A stretch of 64,000 bases of DNA from Kuschelorhynchus macadamiae (GCA_030620095.1 JAUTXW010000550.1:124001-188000); one strand, 5' to 3'. Shown: positions 24,420 to 36,800, counted from the first letter of the stretch. Translations and numbers: made by a program. Notes: a model not told the origin generated them from the letters alone.

Positions 24420-24889
24420 CGCAATTTGTCGGTTAATTCTTTACTAAATACCTAAATATAAATCCTGGAGTTAAATGGAAAAAAGTGTATACATTTCGGG
24501 CATACCAACAGAATACTGCACCGATGTCCGCAGTAAAAGTTTCAACTGATTAGTAATTTTTTGCTGCGCTTGCAACCTTCCTCAACAACTGTTCACACAC
24601 GGCTATTTCTTAAACAGCGCGCAATAAAAAAGTAGCCTCCGCAACCAAGCTGCGATCGCAACGTTGCAGGTTGCCCCGGTGTTCACACTTGCAGCAGATC
24701 AAGTTGCGCAGTTTTTTAATGTGCTGCGCAACTAAAGTAGCTATGTCTGATACTACCTTAATACCAACTTACTCGCAGCAAGTACATGTGATATACGTTG
24801 TTATTTTGAAGCGACCAATAAACAAAAAACTTTATATTAAATTGGGAGTTGCAAAGGATAACGTGCCACTCGCCGACATATGAGGCAGG

Positions 24890-25100
24890 CTCAATACGAA
24901 GATTGCTGCAAGAAAAATAATTTGTATTTTGGCTTGCACTGTTTCATAACATAATGCCTCATGTGGACTTCATTTCTAATGACCCTGAAAAACAAAAACA
25001 GTTCTGCAGAGATCAGCAAGTGTTTAAAAATATTTAAACAAAATATATAAGCGTTATTAGGGCACAGAAAATGCATGATATAGTGGAGAAGGCAACTTAA
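24890..25100 (+). pseudogene. Possible hAT-related (ZMYM1/DUF4371-like) scrap
   Basis: A plus-strand frame reads WLALFHNIMPHVDFISNDPE and continues KQKQFCRDQQVFKNI, with a stop, then KYISVIRAQ. The F.H.I.PHVD pattern resembles ZMYM1-type hAT derivatives. It is too short for certainty. Confidence 0.4.
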
Positions 25101-25960
25101 AATAATATTTACTGGGTAATAGCCGAAGGGTATCTCATTCCCAAAAAAAATTATTTCGGGTCATTTATTAATTTTCACTTGAGTTGGTCCAAATTTTATT
25201 TATATGTGGGGGTAAAGAAATTTAAATGGTGGTTCTTTGAGTAATCCATTAATTTAGCTATTAACATGGAATAACAAGATAACAATGGCTATTCTATTTT
25301 TGTCCGCTCGCTTCTTTTTACTACAATACCCAATATATATAATTTTTTTTTCCCGATAAATTACGCGTATCATGTACAGAAAACCATCCGCTTTTTTCTC
25401 ACAGTTGATATCCCGTTTAAATCTAAAAAAATACTCTGGGATAGTAACATAAATTTGTTGGCGACCTTAGGATTGCTACCGATTACAAAGATATTGTGAC
25501 CGTTAATGAATGTTTTTTGTTAACAGACTGAAGCAGGTTAATTATACTAGATTTTGTAGTTACAGAGTAAAAAAACAATTCGCCCAGAAATATTAGCTTA
25601 AATTCTACTAAAACCTAGAAATAATGTAAATCTAAAAATCGGCGGAAATAGTTTAATTAGTGTGCTGAACAACATACCAAAAGTGCAAAAGCGAAATATG
25701 CCAGCTTCATGTCATTTTTGACAAAAGAAAAATAAAAAAAAGTTGTAGCCTTTGCAACAACGCATATAAGTTGCCAGCTATACGGATGTAATGGTACTTA
25801 CCACGACGTGGCAACGTCGCTAAACTGAAACTGGTGCGTGCTTACTACTACTATATTTATAAGTATTATCTCAAACGCGCGCGGTTGTTTGTGATGTTAT
25901 TGTTATACATTGAAGATAATAATGGAAAAGGTTTGTTTTTATTGTAATACACTACTAAAC
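25100..25960. other. Intergenic DNA, nothing recognised
   Basis: AT-rich without coding similarity. The last 100 bases (ACGCGCGCGGTTGTTTGTGA) are GC-richer and could be the old 5' end of the pseudogene that follows. Confidence 0.4.
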
Positions 25961-25965
25961 TAGAT

Positions 25966-27772
25966 ATGGCGATCGAGCAGTCTTTGATGCGACTTTTAAA
26001 AGATCAGGGAGGGTTCGCTCATGGCCGTGGTATATCTGATAGTCAGCTAGCATATTTCTTTCTCTCTTTTCCTAGGTGTCTTAAAATTTGTAGTTCCCTT
26101 GAACGCCTTCCTGGTATTAATAGAACTTTAACAGAACAACACGTTGAACTTAGAGATTCAAGGAAATAGGTGGATGCAAAACATTTGAACAGTTTTATTA
26201 ATCGGCTGTCGACCCGCTCTCCTTGGCAGGAATGCAGTGCGTTACGGTCTTTGTCATCTGGGATTGTTGGAGATCTAACCATTAATTGTCATAATGCGAT
26301 GAAATTAGGCAACCATGCGATGAAGGCAGTCCTCGGTTGCAGTTTCTCCGACATGAAGCTATCAAGAAAAAATAAAGTTCTTTCATTGGCGGCAGTTAAT
26401 TCCAAAGTAATTATTAGAAACGAAGTCGTACCAGTAAATTCGCAACAACTTTTCATGCGTATAGCTTAGGCAATAAACAGTTCTGGAAATCTTTCTGAAT
26501 ACCTTAAGTACGAACTGTCCCCAAGACCACCTGCGATTTTCGATAAGGTGTCTATGAGAAAAACGATCAAGTCTGCACTCTTAGAATTCTTTTGCTTTTC
26601 TTCGGATTACACAAATTTCTCATCTTCTGTAGTTGTTATAGACGGGGGCTATCTTCTTTGAGCTTTGGTTTGTCCTAAACCAGCAACATTTGGAGCTCTA
26701 CTTGAGTCATCCAAGAATTACGCCGGGCCACATTTCTGTACAAATTTAAAAAATGTAGTTGTTGGGTTTGATGGTTATAGAAGTGTTGCATCCACAAAAG
26801 CACTAGAGCAAAGGCGGCGTTTGCGAGCCTCTCGACACCCATTCACAGATGTTGTTTTCGATAGCAACACTACAGTCTCTGTCTCATAAGCTGATTTCTT
26901 AACAAAAGGAAAAAACAAATCTAGGCTAATTATTTTGCTGACCAACACTTTTTTAGCTGAAGGACTAGAAGTAAGACGGGCAGCAACAGATGCGGACACC
27001 AAGTCACGGTTGTAGCAACAGACACTGATAAAATTGTTATGCTCCTAAATAGAACTGGGAATGATACAAATATTCAGGTTGTGGGTCCTGTTGGATCCGA
27101 TAATAAAATATAAAATATCAAGGAAATTCAAGATCAAATAGGCTTCAAAAAGGATTACTTAATGTTTGTTCATGAAATTACAGGCTGTGATACCACATCA
27201 TCCCTTTTTGATATAGCCAAGAAGAAAGCATTTAAACTTTTGGAGAAAAGAGAGATGCAGGATTTTGCTGCTGTTTTTAATAACCCGTCAGATTTAAAAT
27301 CTGACATTTTTATTGCTGGAGAAAAAGTGATCATGAAGCTGAGACCTACACCAAGACGAACTCCGAAGCAGAGTACATGCTCGTACTCTTGCCAGGAAAG
27401 CTGTCACTTCAAGCTTTCAATCAGCCACGCTTCCGCCCACAAGTGCTGCATGTAAACAGCATTAGCTGCGAACATATTTGCAGGGCGATTGTTTTATATA
27501 AAAACTAGGGCGTGATGTATTTTATTACTTAAAATCTGTTTTAGGTTCAAGAACGGATGGGAAATTCACTTCCCCCCGGAGGACTGGAGTCGGAACAAAA
27601 GTGATGGCACATTACTTAGTGAACTGCTGCAAATGATATCCTGTGGATGCAAATCTGAATGGGGGGCTCGGTGTTGCTGAAGAACTGCAAGCCTTGATTG
27701 CTCAATGATGTGCCTACATTGCAGGGGCCGAAGTTGCAGCAACGATACTCTAGTAAATGAAGTTTAAGTCGA
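25966..27772 (+). pseudogene. Broken gene of a repetitive insect family with PIN-like block and Cys-rich tail
   Basis: Across stops and shifts the reading includes YFFLSFPRCLKICSSLERLP, NSFINRLSTRSPWQECSALR, SSVVVIDGGYLL, VVVGFDGYRSVASTKALEQR, LEVRRAATDADTK, LMFVHEITGCDTTSSLFDIA, KKKAFKLLEKREMQDFAAVF, and finally CLHCRGRSCSNDTLVNE. The order (VIDGGYLL, FDGY.S..TK..EQRRR, ADAD, H.ITGCDTTS..., Cys-rich tail) matches a family I know only as uncharacterised, multi-copy insect and cnidarian proteins. The acidic positions suggest an XPG/PIN-like nuclease fold, which is inference. At least four stops make it dead. A tail-only copy lies at 7262-7500. Confidence 0.6.
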
Positions 27773-28569
27773 CGGCGATCTAGACGAAATATAAGTAAGC
27801 AACCATATCATACATGGAACAAAATAAAAACAAGATACAATTTGTTTTATGTTCCAACTGTACTCATTTTGCTAAAACTTTTCAAGTTTTCGTGTTTTAT
27901 TGTAAAATAAAAATATATTCCACGACTTTTTTTAATTTGTTTACTTTTTTGACCTTTTTCCAAACAATAAATAAACTTCTGTTGAAACAAAGAATCTATT
28001 AGGTTATATATGTATGATAATACCCTGTATACACCCCAAATACCCGCAAATGGTTTTTTTCTTCAAGAAGCTGGCGTAGGATGGCTTAGGACTTTTGGTA
28101 TGTTGTTCAGTACACTAAATAGAATATCTAGTCCAATTTTCAGATTTACATTATTTTTTTCCGGGTGAAACCCTATTATAACTGGCCAAAATTATAGATC
28201 ATATTACCAATATGACTCATTTTCATTATGATTTGAGGATATTTCATTGACTGATCATAAGTATATAAATTTGTGTGAAAAATATAAAAATTAAACAAAA
28301 AAAACTAAAGAAGTTATACACAAAAAAATAACTGATTTTGAAAATACCAAAATTTTCAGTCACGAAATTATACAAAAAAGCAGCATTTAATCTGCTATTG
28401 TAAAATTTAAAATGTTTGACTGGTTTAAAAAAACAAAATTGGAACACATTTAATAGTAATGTATAATTGATCAGATTTTTGAGTCCGTCAGTGCTTCAAC
28501 TGTGCAGTGCGATCAATTTATCTTAATAGCATTTTAAACGTTAATAACTTTTACTTTTTAACTTTCCGG
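27773..28569. other. Intergenic DNA, nothing recognised
   Basis: AT-rich sequence with short open frames but no family resemblance on either strand. It ends at the foldback element beginning near 28570. Confidence 0.4.
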
Positions 28570-28989
28570 AATGAACCAAAAATCAAATCATACGGTTACA
28601 TAAAAAGTTTTTTCTCGTTGATAGAATAAAAGTTTTACAAGATATCACCATAAGTTGCATTTCTTTAAATAGGATACTCACATATTATATTCATAAAATT
28701 GGCCTCTTCTTGATGATTATAAATATGCTACGTTTTATACCTTTATCTTTAAAAACACACTAACACACTACCTCCTATGGCAAAGTTTTTCTCAAATTTC
28801 TGTTTGTAAAGATAAAGGTATCTGGTATGTTTATAATCAGCAAGAAGCCTATTTTATGAATTTATAATATAGAGGGTATAACATTAAAAAAATACCACTT
28901 ATAGTGATATCTTGTAAAATTGAGAACCTTTTGTACTTTCGATAATTAGAAAAAACATTTTATGTAACCCTACAATTAATTCCGATGAG
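28570..28989. repeat. Foldback element next to a (TA)n array
   Basis: The left arm carries GGTTACATAAAAAGTTTTTTC, shortened here, then TTACAAGATATCACCATAAG, TTCATAAAATTGGCCTCTTC and ATACCTTTATCTTTAAA. The right arm in reverse complement carries GGTTACATAAAATGTTTTTT, TTACAAGATATCACTATAAG, TTCATAAAATAGGCTTCTTG and ATACCTTTATCTTTACA. The arms are about 190 bp and the spacer about 40 bp. The element abuts the TA array at 28990. Confidence 0.7.

Positions 28990-29061
<72 letters not shown>
28990..29061. repeat. (TA)n microsatellite
   Basis: About 36 TA units directly following a foldback element. Confidence 0.93.
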
Positions 29062-29063
<2 letters not shown>

Positions 29064-29804
29064 ACTGCTTAGGCAAACGAGCTTGGTCATGGAATATGTA
29101 TAAAGTTTCATCAACTGAATAAAGTTTCTTAATATTACAATGTAAAAGTGCTTCAGTTGTAGGAGCATTGTATTTTGAATAAATATGTATAATGTTTAAA
29201 CACAGTTTATATGTCTTTATAAACAATTTATTTCAAATAACTTTACATAAACTATTTAAAGATAAAAATAACAGAAAGTTTTAATGAAACAAAAATACAC
29301 AAGTTTACACAGTTCATACAATATAAGTACCCTACAAAAAAATGTATTTATATCTAAAATTACCTATGTATAAGTAGGTAATGTAGGTAAGTTTACAAAA
29401 AAGGCTTAATATACCAATTAAGGCACAAGACAATTTAATAATGTTCAAATGGCCAAAAAATACAAACCGCTAGGAGTTTATAAGTTAAAACGAGAAGTCC
29501 TAAAATAATTCAGTATTAAAGTGGTTCACCAAGAAGACAGAATTTGTCATTACTGATAAAAAAATGATTTCATAGCCTTCCAGCAACACTGACTAGAATA
29601 ACATAAAATAAATTATCAGAGTCAAAATAAACTGATAAACCGCTACGAATTGCTAAAAAAATTGCTATATTTAAACATAATATTTTTGTTTTATATGAAA
29701 CAAATCGAATTCGTGTTTTTTGCGTTGAATAGATTATTGTATTATATAAGCTACAGGCAAAGGGATTTGTACAAAAGTTATCTGTGCTTGGTAAGGGGAG
29801 TATT
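29062..29804. other. Intergenic DNA, nothing recognised
   Basis: AT-rich. ACCTATGTATAAGTAGGTAATGTAGGTA near 29365 is a short imperfect repeat. No gene is visible. Confidence 0.4.
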
Positions 29805-30149
29805 AAATGTACTACCAGACAAAAGTAGAGTACAAAGTTCTTTTTTTATTCACGTTTAAATAAAAAAAACATTGGGTTGTGATTTTTGGCTAAGTTTAAC
29901 AAAAGTAATGTTTCACAATATTTTGGTGTACTTTAAATCAGTTTAAGAATTATAAATAATAATGACTATAAAAACTGACGAGAATGGGAGCGACAAAAGT
30001 AGAGCAATAAATTGTATTCAACAGTATTTTATTACATTTTATTTCAACAAAAAACACATTTTAGAACAATAACAATTAAAAGTAATGCATTAATAATTAA
30101 TAGCATATTCATTATAATTAATTACTTGCTGACAACGGCGAGGCATTCA

Positions 30150-30500
30150 AGCAATCAACTTTTCATAGGGCTTACCCCATTCCATGAGAAAAACCATAAA
30201 AACACTACCTTTCCCATGTTTAATTGTAGGTGTTACATATTTAGGATTAAACTTTGTATTGATTGGCCGCCTCACACGTCTCATTCCATCAGAATTAAAT
30301 ATCTTATAACACGTTTCATCACTAAATAGAACTTTTTACGAGTCATCGAGAGTTCAGTTTAAATGCCTGTCGTGTAAATGCCAACCTTGCTCCTCTATTC
30401 CTTCCCGAAATTAACGGTCTTTTAGCAGGACGTTTACTAAATAACTTTGCTGGTACGATTTAATACACTTTTTTTGGTTTTTTTAGGAAGCTTATCTCAA
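30150..30500 (-). pseudogene. Tc1 transposase, middle part
   Basis: Minus frames read KRPLISGRNRGARLAFTRQA, then LVKSSI, a stop, DETCYKIFNSDGMRRVRRP and INTKFNPKYVTPTIKHGKGS. These match the Tc1 catalytic region (KRPLIS..N...RL.FA..., SDE..., RR..G..FNPKY..PT.KHGGGS). The first catalytic Asp context (FSDE) is decayed to SI-stop. It is inactive. Confidence 0.75.
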
Positions 30501-31734
30501 ATTGACTACAATTAAGCAAAAAAAAAAGCGTGGATTCATTACAATTTTTCACAAAATAATACAAATTAGAACTGATTTTCAAATTGCACTAGTGTACTAT
30601 AAAAAAATGTATTTGAAATTCCATTACATTTTAGGCATGTGATAGTCGTTGTAGGATAATATATATGTATTTTGAAAGATTTTTTATTTCTAGTATATAT
30701 TTATTAAATTAGAATTGGTTTTTTTAATAGGAATATGAATAATTATCTAACATAATACTTAATATGACGTTTTGTTTTGTACCTAAAGTGAATGTCATTT
30801 AGTCAGCCAGAAAGCGCTGTTGTCAAAATGAATTTTGTTATTTTCTATGATGTTTGAGTAATATTTTTTTCTCATATAGATGGGTTGGTGCCGAGTTAGC
30901 ACCAGGTTAGGCACCGGAGCGCGGTTAAAGCCAAAATATTTAGGAATCAGTTTCACATTAAGTAGGCATCCGGTTTTACACATGTTTTAGGGGAAGGGAA
31001 ATTGGGAATTTATTTGGTTTTATTTTCGCTTTAATAATGTTAATGTTTTTTTTTACTTAGAATTAATGAAAATGCGGATTAGAATTGGTTAGGGGTCCTA
31101 TGAAGAAAATGCGCAGTCTGCGCGTTAACAAAATTCTCGATCTATTAGAAATCTATTCCGGGTCTAGAGATATTAAAACAAGTTTTTTTTTACAAAACTT
31201 ATACGCTTAGGTTAATATGTCCCGTTAGTATTAGATTAGTCCAGATTCGTTGATAAAACCACCATTAAAGTCATAAAATCACATGCTGAAATCAGATTTG
31301 AAATATGCGCGCACTCTAAAGTGTTGTCATTGACGAAAGCGGTTTAGAGTTTAGTGATCCATATCGTATTAGGTCGGCACCAGAAATGTTAATGAAATTA
31401 TAGGTAAACAAAAGACCGTTTTGTTCAAATTTAGGATTACCACTCGCTGTATATTTGAAGAAAATCAGGTAAATTTGGCAACATTGCAGGATATTTTAAT
31501 TCTGCGTTTTGTCAAAAACTTCATAATCGACAGTTTTAGCATTAAAAAGTAATGAAATTTCCGAAGTTTGTGTTCATTATTTGTGGAAAATGTAATTTTT
31601 TTTTCATCCACGATTTTTTTTTTGCTTTAATATACCAAATTTAAAATAAGCTTCGTAACAAAATCAAAAAAAGGAACAAAATCGAGATGTATTAAATACC
31701 AGACCTCTATATGGCATCTACTAACCTTCTTTGA

Positions 31735-32025
31735 ACTCAATACCAATCGTAATTTCTGGAATTTCGGTAATTATTCTTAGGGCGGACTTCCTTATTTTGA
31801 GCAATTCTTTTAAGGAGTCTGTCGGTCAATACTGTTGTTTTCTTTGGTCTTCTCGATTTTGATAACTTCCCTAAGTGTCCTCTGTCATTATACGATGAAA
31901 TTATTTTAGATGCATTGTACCGGGGTACACAAACTGTCTTGAAATATCGGCTTGTTTGGTACCTTCCATGAATGCATTCACAACTCTTTGCTTCAAATCT
32001 TTTGACATTGGAATTCCTCTTGGCA
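31735..32025 (-). pseudogene. Tc1 transposase, N-terminal DNA-binding part
   Basis: Minus frames read MPRGIPMSKDLKQRVVNAFM, EGTKQADISRQF, then after a shift ISSYNDRGHLGKLSKSRRPK, LTDRLLKRIAQNKEVRPK. This is the paired-like helix-turn-helix and linker of Tc1 transposases, including the GRPR-like turn (SRRPKK). It is broken by frameshifts. Confidence 0.75.
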
Positions 32026-33030
32026 TGATTAATTTTGCCCAAATTATGTTTAAAAAAAACATAAAATAAACCCCACACAACCATTTTTGCCTTTTCTTTC
32101 TCTAAAACCCTCCTTTTGCACAAATTATCTAAATGTTGTTCTACTTTTTACGCGTTGCTATGTAAGCCTAGGTTATAGTTTAAAAAAGTTTGCGTCTTTG
32201 CGTCGTTCTTTTGAGCTAAGCGTTTACGCTGGTTCTTAGCCCGCCTTATAGATTGAAAATGTTTGCGCTTTGCGTCGCCTGTGGAACTAACCTTACTTTT
32301 ATGTTTATATTTATCGCCTTTTTGTGTAACACAATTTTGTCTTGCTTGTTTTAAAGTTTCTGTGCAATTTTTTAATTTACTGAGATGGATAATCAAAATC
32401 CTAGTAAAGATATGCATTGTGGACATATTAATGTGTGCTGCAGCTGTAATGTTGTTGAAAAGAAGGTGGCGGATTCGGCCTGTTAATTAGGATAAAAATA
32501 CTCAAACTCCTACCAGTATTTTCTTACAATTGTTAAAGATAATAAACCCAAGTTTTTTTTTAATGAACGAGGATGTTATGTGTATATATTAATGTCAAAT
32601 TTATTACAAAGGACGAATGTTTTGAAAGACCCTCTAAAATCCAGCAATTTCATTGGTTGCAGCGTAAAGCAAAAGTCGATTTACGCTAGCCACTTCCCTC
32701 AAAGTTAAAAATCGCCATATTTTGGACGGCTAGCAAACGGATGGCGGCAAAAATAACCGTACTCATTGCTTTACGTTAATTAAACTTCAACAAATTAACA
32801 AAATAACAAAACTTTCAATCTATAACCTAGGCTTTAGCATTTAAAGCTAAATGTCAAAATAAATTCATTTGCTTTCTTCAGGACAATTCTTGTTGTCACC
32901 CCTAATAATCAAAGTCTACTTTGTTCTCTAAAAACGTATTCTATTTGAATACAATATCATGCACATGTAATATCGGGATTTGCATATATTTTTCGAAGTG
33001 TTGCCCTACTTTTGTCCGATAGTGTATATC

Positions 33031-34029
33031 GTGCAAAATTTTTAAAAAAATTAACAAAACCCCAAATTGGCAAGTTATTTTTTTTCCTTTATAGTCCTGT
33101 TATAATTAAATATTCGTCCAGTGTTTCTCTTGGAAAAATTTCGTTATTTTTTATTATTTCTAATGCCGAAAAAAAAACTACAGCAAAAATCCTTTTTTTT
33201 TTTCGTAAAATACAGGTTACATAGACAGGATACATAGAGAAACAGTTTAGTTTTAAGTCAACATAGAATAGAAGTCATATAACTCAAATATTGAAATTGG
33301 GTTATATTAATTAGGTTACAGAAAAATTTAATAATTTTAATTTTTTAACAAGTCTGCATAGTTATAAATGAGATATGGTGTAACTAATCTTGATTCAAAG
33401 AATAATCCCATTTATGGCAATTTTATTAAAAAACTAATTTCTATATAAATAACGTCTTTTTCTATTATATATAGATATAAAAAGTAAAGGGTGAAATAAT
33501 GTAAGTATTTTGAGGCATTAGCTTTAATTTAAAGCTTCTTTATTTTTTTGTCAATTTTAACACTAATTCTGAATGTATTCATTAAAAAAAGCATATATTC
33601 TAGTCGTACAGAGATAACTAAAAAATGCCAAAATCATCCCAAGATAGATACTTAACCAATATTACTGGTAGCGCGTTAACATTTTTGAAATTAGGGACCA
33701 TATTATATAACACCATGTATAACAGATGGTGATAGTTTTAATATAAATCCACTTAAGCGCGAGCTTAAATACAAAAATAATAAATTTAAGGCAAAAAAAA
33801 ACCGTATTTGATTTGCTTTTTCTAAACGTCATATAATCGGTTTTTAAAATAATAACATTTTAATTATTCTTAGCAAATGATCCTTAGTGAATCTATCATA
33901 CTTGAGTTACTAAATTTAATTAAGTTATTTTGATATAAACATAGACCAATCTATATAAAAAAATGAAAAAATTTTAAAAAACATATTAAAACAATTTTAA
34001 AACCAATGATAGTTATAGTTCAGACTCAG
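33031..34029. other. Intergenic DNA, nothing recognised
   Basis: AT-rich with poly-T and poly-A runs. No coding similarity was seen on either strand. Confidence 0.4.
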
Positions 34030-34108
34030 ATTTTAATTTGTTTGGGGGGATTTTAATTTATTTGGGGGATGTCAATTTGTTTGGGGGGATTTCAATTTGT
34101 TTGGGGAA
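34030..34108 (+). repeat. Short minisatellite, about four 19-21 bp units
   Basis: Units of ATTTTAATTTGTTTGGGGGG type (ATTTTAATTTATTTGGGGG, GTCAATTTGTTTGGGGGG, ATTTCAATTTGTTTGGGG). This is the only G-run tandem in a window otherwise dominated by AT repeats. Confidence 0.75.
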
Positions 34109-34739
34109 CTCATTACTGAAGTCAATATTTATGTTTCGTTGTCCCAAACTGAAATTTACGACTCCAACTGCAATTTGCTATCTGAAAATTACTACCACTA
34201 TTGAACTAAAAACAACTATGTGAATTAGGACAATAACAAAAATAGTATCCTACCTTAAATTAGAAAATTATAGTAATTCATAGAATTCACAATTATAACC
34301 AATATGTTATATCTTTTATTGGATTTAAGAGTCAATGTTTTCTTTTTTGCATTTTTTTAATTCTTAACTAGAAAAATAAACACGAACTACTTTTGCATAT
34401 TGCACTAAATATACTGCAGCATAATAGTTACAGTGGTGGAAGACTAATAAATTTGCGAGCTTCATTTTAATACCAATTGAATTGTGTCGTTTTTCTTTCA
34501 ACATGCACATTAACATCGCAATGAATGTAAAATATTAAAATGTAGTTACAATCAATTTAAGGAAAAACCTGTCTTTCTCGAAATGAATTTATTAAATTTA
34601 AATATACTGGAATACGTGACTATAATGAAAATAGTTAGTTAAGGGTTGAAATTAACTCAAAAGGCAAATATAATAGCGAACCCTTGTTACAAATAGCAAA
34701 ATATTTAACTAAAGATACCCGCGAGGGTCTTAATGTGAT

Positions 34740-35015
34740 ACACGATTAATACAATTAGCAGACTATGACTGTAGATACAAATAGGCGTTGCTACAACAAT
34801 GGGGTCTTCACCAGTAGTGGCTAATCTAATCTTCGAGATAGGCGTTGTTGAGAAATCAATTTTAAAGAAGCCGAAATTATGGCACTATATATGTATGTAT
34901 GTGTGTATTACATTTCTATTATATGACAACATGGTCCAACAGCTCTATACAACATTTATTCAATTCGATCTCTTCAACTCTAGAGTTGAAAAAGAAACAA
35001 CACAATACTACTGTT
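34740..35015 (+). pseudogene. Penelope-like reverse transcriptase scrap
   Basis: A frame reads MGSSPVVANLIFEIGVVEKS, then ILKKPKLWHYIC, and later VQQLYTTFIQFDLFN. This fits the (A)MGSP-S-PVVANL and KPKLW-RYVDD regions of Penelope-type reverse transcriptases, with the YVDD aspartates lost. It is short and decayed. Confidence 0.5.
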
Positions 35016-35109
35016 AGACATTTTGGTCATAAAACAACATAACTGACATGTTGAATAAATAGTTTACCGAAAACCAACATACATGATATATATTTGAAAG
35101 CAAGGTCAC

Positions 35110-35720
35110 GTCAAGTTATAGTTTATACTTATATATAAAAATGGATACGCAAATCATACTATAACAAATAAACCGGACTCCTGAACAACGTTTGCCCACC
35201 GAAAATGTGGCAAACTATTTTACCCTACGTGCAAGACACTACCGAGAAAATCAGGAGAAATCTTAGAAAAATAATATACAAACAATATACAAGCTACAGA
35301 CAACCGTAGTAGATAAACTACTTGGAAAATAAAATGGGTGAACCACGGATTTTATAGCATTTTATGATAGGACTATGATAAATTGTGCCTTGGCAAACAA
35401 ACAGATAAATATGTGAGAGTAGAAGAGCGTAAACTCTGTATTAGAAATTAACAAACTAGGTCGACCCCATTTCTAAATGAGCTGGAAAAATGCCACAAAA
35501 TAAACTTTTTTCTAAGGTAAAAAGTTGGTCAACATGTAGCATAATTTGAAAAGATATAGAAGTCGAAAGAAATGATGGCGATAGTATGGAAGACAATAAT
35601 AAACATACCAATATCGGCGAAAAATCAGGCGGACTTAATTCGATAGCACCCCCAGAAAATACAAGCAACTATGAAAGACCGCGCAGATATAATCTGCGGC
35701 CAAAAGTCAAATGCAAAAAA
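35110..35720 (+). pseudogene. Possible LTR-retrotransposon pol end
   Basis: ENTSNYERPRRYNLRPKVK near 35655-35715 resembles the basic C-terminal tail of pol polyproteins (RPRRNRRPPxR-like). Upstream, TPEQRLPTENVANYFTLRAR is open but unassigned. No LTR was found. This is weakly supported. Confidence 0.3.
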
Positions 35721-36690
35721 TATATTTTTTTCAAAGCTGGATCGACTTATGTTTATATATTACTCTTATTATTAAATTTTGTAATAATATTTTAACATGC
35801 ATAATGCGTTCAGTAGTTTAGTCAATACGTTCACTGTTAATCCAAATTGCAGCACTCAAGGGAGTCCATTCTTGTAATACCAAGGATGAAAAAGGAATTA
35901 ATCATGTAGAGAGAGTAATAATAGTAATGAAATTAATCAAAGATAAATGATACCCGAAGTGTCCATACTATGTTCCCAGCTTGAAACTTGCAAAAAAGCT
36001 TGCTGAGTTAACAGTGTTATCTTAAGGAACTAAGCCGCTTCGAACCTTGTTCAAAAGAATGTAGGAGGCTTTTTGTGTACTATTAATTCACAAAGTTTGT
36101 TTGCATCCCGTATAATTACATTACTAATCCAAAGGGATATATTTGTCTAGTTTAAAATAATCAAAGCTTAATATGATGTTATTTGTAACAGACATATACA
36201 AAAAAAATTGTCACATTATACACATTTTTTCTTTCAAAATTAAGGTTCGTTCATCTCATAAAATATATAAAGTCGCTATCCATAATATCAAGACTACCAT
36301 AGTTAGTTCCTAACTATTGCTATATTAAAACTGTTTCTGAATATATGCCGGTGAAAAATAATTATTCACAACTTTTGTTAAAATATTGAAATCTTTAACA
36401 TCGTAAGTTTGTAAATTTTTCGTATGCGTCACTATTCCAATATATTTAGGTACAGCTTTAGATTAGTCTTGCAAATGCTCGGTAAAAATACTAAGTTTTC
36501 TGCGTCTCTTTCAAAAATCTGTTATCTGTACTGATTGAATACTAACTACCATAATAGAAATAAGATGAAAAGCCTTAAAAAGGTGCATTGATTTGTTGTA
36601 CTTATTGATCGGCTATGGTTAAGTCTTTATAAAAAAATTTAAATGAGCAAAATATATTGTGCTTACTTCTAAACACGTGAATTACACATA

Positions 36691-36800
36691 TTACTTTTTG
36701 TCCTTACTTAACACTAATTCTCTAGCTTCATCAGGTAACTTTTCTGGTTCTGACAAGATTTCAGTTTTTGTGCAAAGGTACCGCAAGGAATTTAACACGA
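36691..36800 (-). CDS. Mondo: Mondo, last coding exon (WMC/DCD C-terminus)
   Basis: Minus strand, acceptor TTTTTTTCCAG before TCGTGTTAAAT. The product is VLNSLRYLCTKTEILSEPEK, then LPDEARELVLSKDKK with TAA at 36691-36693. It matches the end of ChREBP/MondoA (VL-SLRQL-T-TSILTDP--LPE-A). The opening TC completes a valine codon with the G ending the previous exon. This region helps cytoplasmic retention and dimerisation with Mlx. Confidence 0.92.

Larger units (their letters stand above)
21069..24759. mobile_element. PIF/Harbinger DNA transposon, about 3.7 kb
   Basis: Terminal inverted repeats at 21069-21103 and 24725-24759: AAGGTAGTATCAGACAC, then AGCTACTTTTGTTGCGCA on the left. The right differs by two bases in 35. 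The flank is TAA or AAA on the left and TAA on the right, compatible with the 3 bp TWA target duplication of this superfamily but not exact. It encodes a DDE transposase on the plus strand and a SANT/Myb-like partner on the minus strand. Both have frameshifts or a stop, so the copy is probably inactive but recent. Confidence 0.88.
29805..33030 (-). mobile_element. Broken Tc1-type transposon with repeated ends
   Basis: End motif GACAAAAGTAGAG occurs at about 29817 and 29993 (plus), and the complementary CCTACTTTTGTCC occurs at about 33005-33018, so the ends point inward. Two end repeats on one side recall the IR/DR organisation of Tc1 elements. The minus strand carries transposase pieces in correct order: N-terminal helix-turn-helix (31735-32025), then a middle block (30150-30500). 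Positions 30500-31735 hold no recognised sequence and may be an insertion or decay. Confidence 0.6.
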
